Source: Gammaproteobacteria bacterium (GTDB lineage Bacteria; Pseudomonadota; Gammaproteobacteria; Pseudomonadales; Pseudohongiellaceae). Taken from it: a stretch of 64,000 nt of DNA. Location of the stretch: positions 558,001 to 622,000 of the forward strand of contig JAWKZW010000001.1 of assembly GCA_041395725.1 (NCBI GenBank). The letters are read 5' to 3'. The notes beneath the pieces were generated by a model that made no database searches, was not told the DNA's origin, and was given only the letters and a program-made list of their open reading frames with translations. This document shows, piece after piece, positions 59,942 through 64,000 of this stretch; position 1 is the stretch's first letter; each line of letters opens with the position of its first letter. The translations under genes and the position numbers were made by a program.

Positions 59942-61501
59942 ATGAGGTACTCGTTTAACAACTTCTTGCTTGATTCGGTCAAGTTTGAATTGCTTAAAGA
60001 TGGCAAACCAGTGAAATCGGAACCCCAGGTTATTGAGCTGCTCACCTTTCTGGTCGAAAACAATGGCCGTTTGCTGAGTAAAGACGAGATTAATCAACGC
60101 ATCTGGAAGGGAAGAGTGGTTACGGACTCGGCACTTAGCAGTCGCATTAAGGCGTTGAGACAGCTGTTAGGTGACAGCGGTAAAGCCCAGCAGATTATAC
60201 AGACTGTTCATCGCAAGGGTTTTCGATTCATCGCGCAAGTTTCGTCAAATTCGGAGCCAGCCGGTTCTGTGGCCGGGGAGGCTGATCCAGCGGACTTCGG
60301 CCATACCAGGCCGATCATAGCCGTGCTTCCGTTTCTTAATCTGTCATCAGAACCAGAGCAGGAATATTTTTCCGACGGCATCAGTTCCGATGTAATTACT
60401 CAACTTGGCAAGCATCGCTGGTTAAGGGTCATTGCAAGAAACACCACGTTCGGATTCAAGGGTAAATCGATCGATACAAGAGAAATTGGCAAAGAGCTGA
60501 AGGCTGATTACCTGATTGATGGCAGTGTAAGGCGCACAGGAAATCGTCTGAGAGTAGATGTCAGCCTGATCGATGCGCAAACAGGTCACCAAGTCTGGAC
60601 GGAAAATTACGATCGTGATGTTGACGATATTTTCGAAGTACAGGATGAAATTACCAAGACCATTACGGCGAGACTGGAACCGGAAATCGGCTATGCGGAA
60701 CGCCATAAAGTATTCATTGCCAGACCGGCGAACCTGCAGGCATGGGACTGCTACCAGCTTGGTATTTACCATTTTTATGAATTTACCAGTGAAGGAAATC
60801 AGCAAGCACAGACATTATTAAGAGAAGCGCAAGAACTGGATGAAAATTTTGGTGAGGCCTATGCCTGGTGGGCATATGCTGTTGTGCTGGGTATGATTTA
60901 CTGGGAAACGGACTATTCGCCGGATTTGCTAGACGACGCGTTACGAGCATGTGTTAAAGCGCTTTCTATCGATCGACAGAACGCCAGCTTCCATGCCTTG
61001 AAAGCGCGCGTCCACTTGGCACGATGTGAGTATAACCAGGCAATCGATGAGAATCAGCGTGCCATCAATATGAATGCCACCTTTGCAGCGGCACATTGTG
61101 GCCTGGGTGATTCACTCGCCTACGAGGGACGCTATGACGAAGCCATTGGCTGTTTTGACACAGCAATAGCCCTCAGCCCTAACGATCCTCAGCTCTGGGC
61201 TTTCTACAGTTACGGTGCTCTGGCTTCGATCTTCAAGCGGGATTTTGAAAAAGCCCTGCGCTGGGCTGAACTCGCCTCTACCATACCCAACTGCCAATAC
61301 TGGGCGACTGCCCACCAGGCTGTTTCATTGGCGCTTCTTGAGCGAACTGACGAAGCCTGCAAGCGGGCAAAAAGACTCGTTACTGAACGTCCAGGTTTCA
61401 CCCGGAAGTTCGCCCGGCAAAAAATGTTTTACCTCAAGAAACCGGAACAGATCGAACTTTATTTAAGGGGTTTGGAGTTGGCTGGAGTGCCCGCAGACTA
61501 G
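59942..61501 (+). CDS. CadC-like regulator with TolB-like domain and TPRs
   Basis: 519 residues. An OmpR/CadC-type winged helix (about 1-95: LLSKDEINQRIWKGRVVTDS, GFRFIAQVS) is followed by a TolB-like domain (about 118-235: AVLPFLNLSSEPEQEYFSDG, DYLIDGSVRRTGNRLRVDVS) and TPRs to the end. No transmembrane segment is apparent. This architecture is common for one-component regulators. Divergent placement suggests control of the dsrE-methyltransferase-desaturase operon. The stop overlaps the convergent gene by 4 bp. Confidence 0.85.
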   Translation: MRYSFNNFLLDSVKFELLKDGKPVKSEPQVIELLTFLVENNGRLLSKDEINQRIWKGRVVTDSALSSRIKALRQLLGDSGKAQQIIQTVHRKGFRFIAQVSSNSEPAGSVAGEADPADFGHTRPIIAVLPFLNLSSEPEQEYFSDGISSDVITQLGKHRWLRVIARNTTFGFKGKSIDTREIGKELKADYLIDGSVRRTGNRLRVDVSLIDAQTGHQVWTENYDRDVDDIFEVQDEITKTITARLEPEIGYAERHKVFIARPANLQAWDCYQLGIYHFYEFTSEGNQQAQTLLREAQELDENFGEAYAWWAYAVVLGMIYWETDYSPDLLDDALRACVKALSIDRQNASFHALKARVHLARCEYNQAIDENQRAINMNATFAAAHCGLGDSLAYEGRYDEAIGCFDTAIALSPNDPQLWAFYSYGALASIFKRDFEKALRWAELASTIPNCQYWATAHQAVSLALLERTDEACKRAKRLVTERPGFTRKFARQKMFYLKKPEQIELYLRGLELAGVPAD

Positions 61502-62877
61502 TTTTCAGTATCCAGTCCATCAAACATCCTCTCAACTCGTTCAGCAAGAGGCCTGGCTGGGTGCCAGTACATGGTCCGCCCCAGCATGGAAATCCCCAGA
61601 TAACCCCTAACTTTCAGCAATCCATCATCGGTCAGCTCCATGCGAGCGCGATAGTGACTGCCGCTGACGGGGTCGTACAGTCGCCCATCGACAAGCCTGC
61701 CATCGTCCTCGTTAAAATTCTCACCAATGACCAAGCCATCTAGCGGTCGCGATTGAAGGTGCGTATCTGGATTATTCAGATCCACCCTGCTAGCGCCAAT
61801 GGGTGCACCTGCATCTGCCGTCGTAAAAATCGGATCCCGTACCGAAACGATCCGAATTCTGAATTCATCAGCATCCTCCACGGCATAGATCTCTAGCAGC
61901 GCTGAAGCGTCCGGCATTACCCAGTAGCCGCTGAAGGCAGGATTGATCTGTGTGCCTGCCTGAGCCTGGATTGTCATTTCAGAAAAGCCAGCGCATATAA
62001 AAAGCAGACCAAGTAGCACAGCAAGCCGAAATTGGTTAAGGCTCGTCGAATGTGCAGCTTTTGAATTAATATCAGTGCTGTTACCAGCGGTTATACGTTT
62101 AAACTCTTCTCGGTACTCTGGTAATTCTGTTCCCATTAGGCGATCCCACCAGGTGAAATACAAACCATAATTGCCGTTGAATTTCTGATGATGCAGGTCG
62201 TGATGGGTGACTGTAGTGAAAAGGTCGAGTTTTGAATCAATCCAGCCACGATGGTGAAATTCCACCCCAGAATGTCCCATGGCATTGCGCAGGATCATAA
62301 TCGCCAGAAAAGTAAATAGGGCGATAGGATGAACCGGCAATACAAGTATTATAAGTGGTACGAAAATTGTCATCAGAAATGCCTCACCAACTGAGAAGCT
62401 GTAGGCCGCCCACACTGTAGGGGTTACGGACATGTGATGAGTACGGTGAAATCGCCGGTATAGAGACGGTAGATGTAACAATCGATGAATCCAGTAGAAA
62501 TAGGTGTCATGAAAGATCAGCAGCATTGCAATCGAAAGCACTAAGTACCAAGTCCCATGGGCTTCACTATCCAGATACAGTTTGGTCCAACCCCGCTCTA
62601 TAGCTTCCATGGTAAACAACGCGACAGTGGCGTAGACTGCAATAGTCTGCAAGGAATAGCGTAGTTCACGTTTCACATCTGTAGGCTTAGCGCGCCGCTG
62701 CTGGATACGTCGCCGTTCCGAGAACTTCCGGCAAAGACCAAACAATATCAGGGCGACACTACCCGTACCTATAAGGTATCGAGCCAGGTCAATAACATAG
62801 GCTTCGGTCCAGTTGCCAAGCAATTCGATACCAATGTCGGATAATTGCCAACCAATCTTCTGCTTCAGACTTTCCAT
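61498..62877 (-). CDS. Sterol desaturase family protein fused to a DUF2147 domain
   Basis: 459 residues from ATG 62877 (MESLKQKIGWQLSDIGIELL) with the ribosome site GGAG; a 12-codon longer start exists. The N-terminal part has membrane segments and the histidine motifs HRLLH, HRTHH and HHDLHHQ of the fatty acid hydroxylase family. After a further hydrophobic stretch (LAVLLGLLFICAGFSEMTIQ) the C-terminal 150 residues match DUF2147 (GYWVMPDASALLEIY, GRLYDPVSGSHYRARMELTD, LKVRGYLGISMLGRTMYWHP). DUF2147 is normally a separate secreted protein, so this is a fusion. Confidence 0.85.
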   Translation of the reverse strand: MESLKQKIGWQLSDIGIELLGNWTEAYVIDLARYLIGTGSVALILFGLCRKFSERRRIQQRRAKPTDVKRELRYSLQTIAVYATVALFTMEAIERGWTKLYLDSEAHGTWYLVLSIAMLLIFHDTYFYWIHRLLHLPSLYRRFHRTHHMSVTPTVWAAYSFSVGEAFLMTIFVPLIILVLPVHPIALFTFLAIMILRNAMGHSGVEFHHRGWIDSKLDLFTTVTHHDLHHQKFNGNYGLYFTWWDRLMGTELPEYREEFKRITAGNSTDINSKAAHSTSLNQFRLAVLLGLLFICAGFSEMTIQAQAGTQINPAFSGYWVMPDASALLEIYAVEDADEFRIRIVSVRDPIFTTADAGAPIGASRVDLNNPDTHLQSRPLDGLVIGENFNEDDGRLVDGRLYDPVSGSHYRARMELTDDGLLKVRGYLGISMLGRTMYWHPARPLAERVERMFDGLDTEN

Positions 62878-62988
62878 CTCGTAGCTCCTCTCATTCAGTC
62901 GGGATGGAAACACTGTAGTTAGTTATGCGGCGGGCGGTCTTGTCGATTTTGAAAAACTCTGGGCGATTTCTGAGAGCCCTCGAGTTAC

Positions 62989-63999
62989 CTAGCTCTCCGG
63001 GCTGTTTTTACTAGGTTTTGACTTCATTTGAGACGCGCGGAATTCCCGTGGAGTAGTTTCAAACCGGGCTCGAAACGCACGATTGAAGGGATTTATAGAA
63101 GCGAAGCCGACTTCCAATGCTATGGTCAATATAGGAAGCCGTTCCTGTTCCAAGTCGCTCAGGCGTCGTGCTGCTTCGTCCAGACGGAAATTGTTCAGGT
63201 AGGCATTGAAGTTTCGGTAGCCAAGATGTCGATTTATCAAGCGGCGAAGTCTGTGTTCCGGAACTTTGAGGCGGGTCGCCAGATCGCCTATCGTCAGGCC
63301 GTGGTCGTGATAGGCGCACTCCTTTTCCATGAGTCGCCGTAATTCGTCGAGCCAGCGTTTATCGCTATGACTAAGCTCGTCATTGTCGGCAACCGCGTCG
63401 GCGCCCAGGTTATCGGTAATTGCGGCGGAAACCTCTATTGCAGACCGGCTTTCGGGGGAGAGGAATTGGACCGGGGTGAGCAAAAAATAAAGGCTTGATG
63501 GGACAATCAAAATGGTCAGCAGTACCGAGTGGGTCAGCTCCAGCTGTATTGCCGGGAGTGCTCCCTGTAGAAACAACTCCACACTAACGACAACCAGCAT
63601 ATAAGCCAATGAAGTAAAGACCAGCAGCAGGCGTATTCTACGACGGGTTTCCACCAAGTCGTTGCGCCATTCCCGGACTATGGGCAGTAATGCCAGTGCC
63701 AAAAACAGAAATCTGAGGCTCGCTGCGAGGTAGAAAAGTAACGGATATAATGACGAGGGCGAATCGCGTTCGCCGAGCAGATAGGCTGCAATTGCAATCA
63801 ACAGATAGAAGGCAATCAGGGCAGCTGCAAGTAAATCAATACTCTTTGTTTCCGCGATTGAATCATCAAACAACAACCGGCTAACCTGCCAGGCACTTGG
63901 GGGTACAGTGATGGCCAGCAGGACCGCTACCTGTTCCAAAACCGGCAGGTCCTCTGTTAGTGGGGTTAGCAAATAACCGACAAGTCCCAAGAAAAACAT
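62989..63999 (-). CDS. Membrane-bound AraC-family regulator (5' end at window edge)
   Basis: At least 336 residues. Six or more membrane segments fill the first 190 residues, then an AraC/XylS helix-turn-helix pair (about 240-325: GLTIGDLATRLKVPEHRLRR, NAYLNNFRLDEAARRL, ILTIALEVGFASINPFNRAF). The apparent ATG at 63999 abuts the window end, so the true start may lie outside. Regulators of this type sense a signal at the membrane. The gene follows the DUF2147 fusion gene in the same direction, about 110 bp upstream of it. Confidence 0.85.
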   Translation of the reverse strand: MFFLGLVGYLLTPLTEDLPVLEQVAVLLAITVPPSAWQVSRLLFDDSIAETKSIDLLAAALIAFYLLIAIAAYLLGERDSPSSLYPLLFYLAASLRFLFLALALLPIVREWRNDLVETRRRIRLLLVFTSLAYMLVVVSVELFLQGALPAIQLELTHSVLLTILIVPSSLYFLLTPVQFLSPESRSAIEVSAAITDNLGADAVADNDELSHSDKRWLDELRRLMEKECAYHDHGLTIGDLATRLKVPEHRLRRLINRHLGYRNFNAYLNNFRLDEAARRLSDLEQERLPILTIALEVGFASINPFNRAFRARFETTPREFRASQMKSKPSKNSPES

Positions 64000-64000
64000 T

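Overview
The window looks like an accessory region of a marine-type gammaproteobacterium. The conjugation genes belong to the PFL_47xx/TIGR037xx class of integrative conjugative elements (ICEs), common in Gammaproteobacteria. Gene cassettes with attC-like repeats, sterol-desaturase and DsrE genes and a CadC-like regulator fit the same group. Genus cannot be named from what is visible. Most real genes lie on the minus strand.

Layout. (1) 1-1.5 kb: regulator tail, a toxin-antitoxin pair whose toxin has a premature stop, and IS21/IS110 debris. (2) 1.6-10.1 kb: a two-gene RHS/YD-repeat system with a candidate immunity gene; the RHS core and toxin tip sit on a different protein from the YD-repeat shell. 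(3) 10.5-17.8 kb: defence and conflict genes: a Fic protein preceded by an iterated motif, a broken HEPN-like gene, a broken Mrr-type restriction gene between IS remnants, and an intact-looking IetAS pair (AAA ATPase plus subtilisin-like protease). (4) 18.1-31.2 kb: a compact minus-strand conjugation operon from an RAQPRD protein to a TraG-N protein, with a Phd/ParE pair (toxin decayed) inside it. Relaxase, coupling protein and ICE integrase are absent, so this is a partial ICE. (5) 31.46-56.61 kb: a tandem array of small integrative elements delimited by five copies of a 45-bp tRNA-Arg(UCG) 3' end. Elements A, B and D share integrase, excisionase and a Rep_trans-like replication protein; B also carries an IS481-family insertion and integron-type cassettes. 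Element C has an unrelated integrase, a DUF4224-type excisionase, a short HUH Rep and a cassette-like cargo tail. Sequence right of the last tRNA copy resembles the left arm of C. (6) 57.8-64 kb: chromosome-like genes: a DsrE-like protein, an ArsM-like methyltransferase with an in-frame UGA at a conserved Cys position (candidate selenoprotein), two sterol-desaturase-family proteins (one fused to DUF2147), a CadC-like TPR regulator and a membrane-bound AraC-type regulator running off the window.

How it fits together. The tRNA-Arg 3' end acts as a landing site into which related and unrelated elements have stacked. The shared Rep and integrase genes suggest excision followed by rolling-circle replication, with variable cargo next to one arm. 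Cargo in B, C and possibly D has integron-cassette architecture, but no integron integrase is present. The strongest single observation outside the array is the UGA codon of the methyltransferase, followed at the expected distance by a small stem-loop with a bacterial SECIS-like loop.
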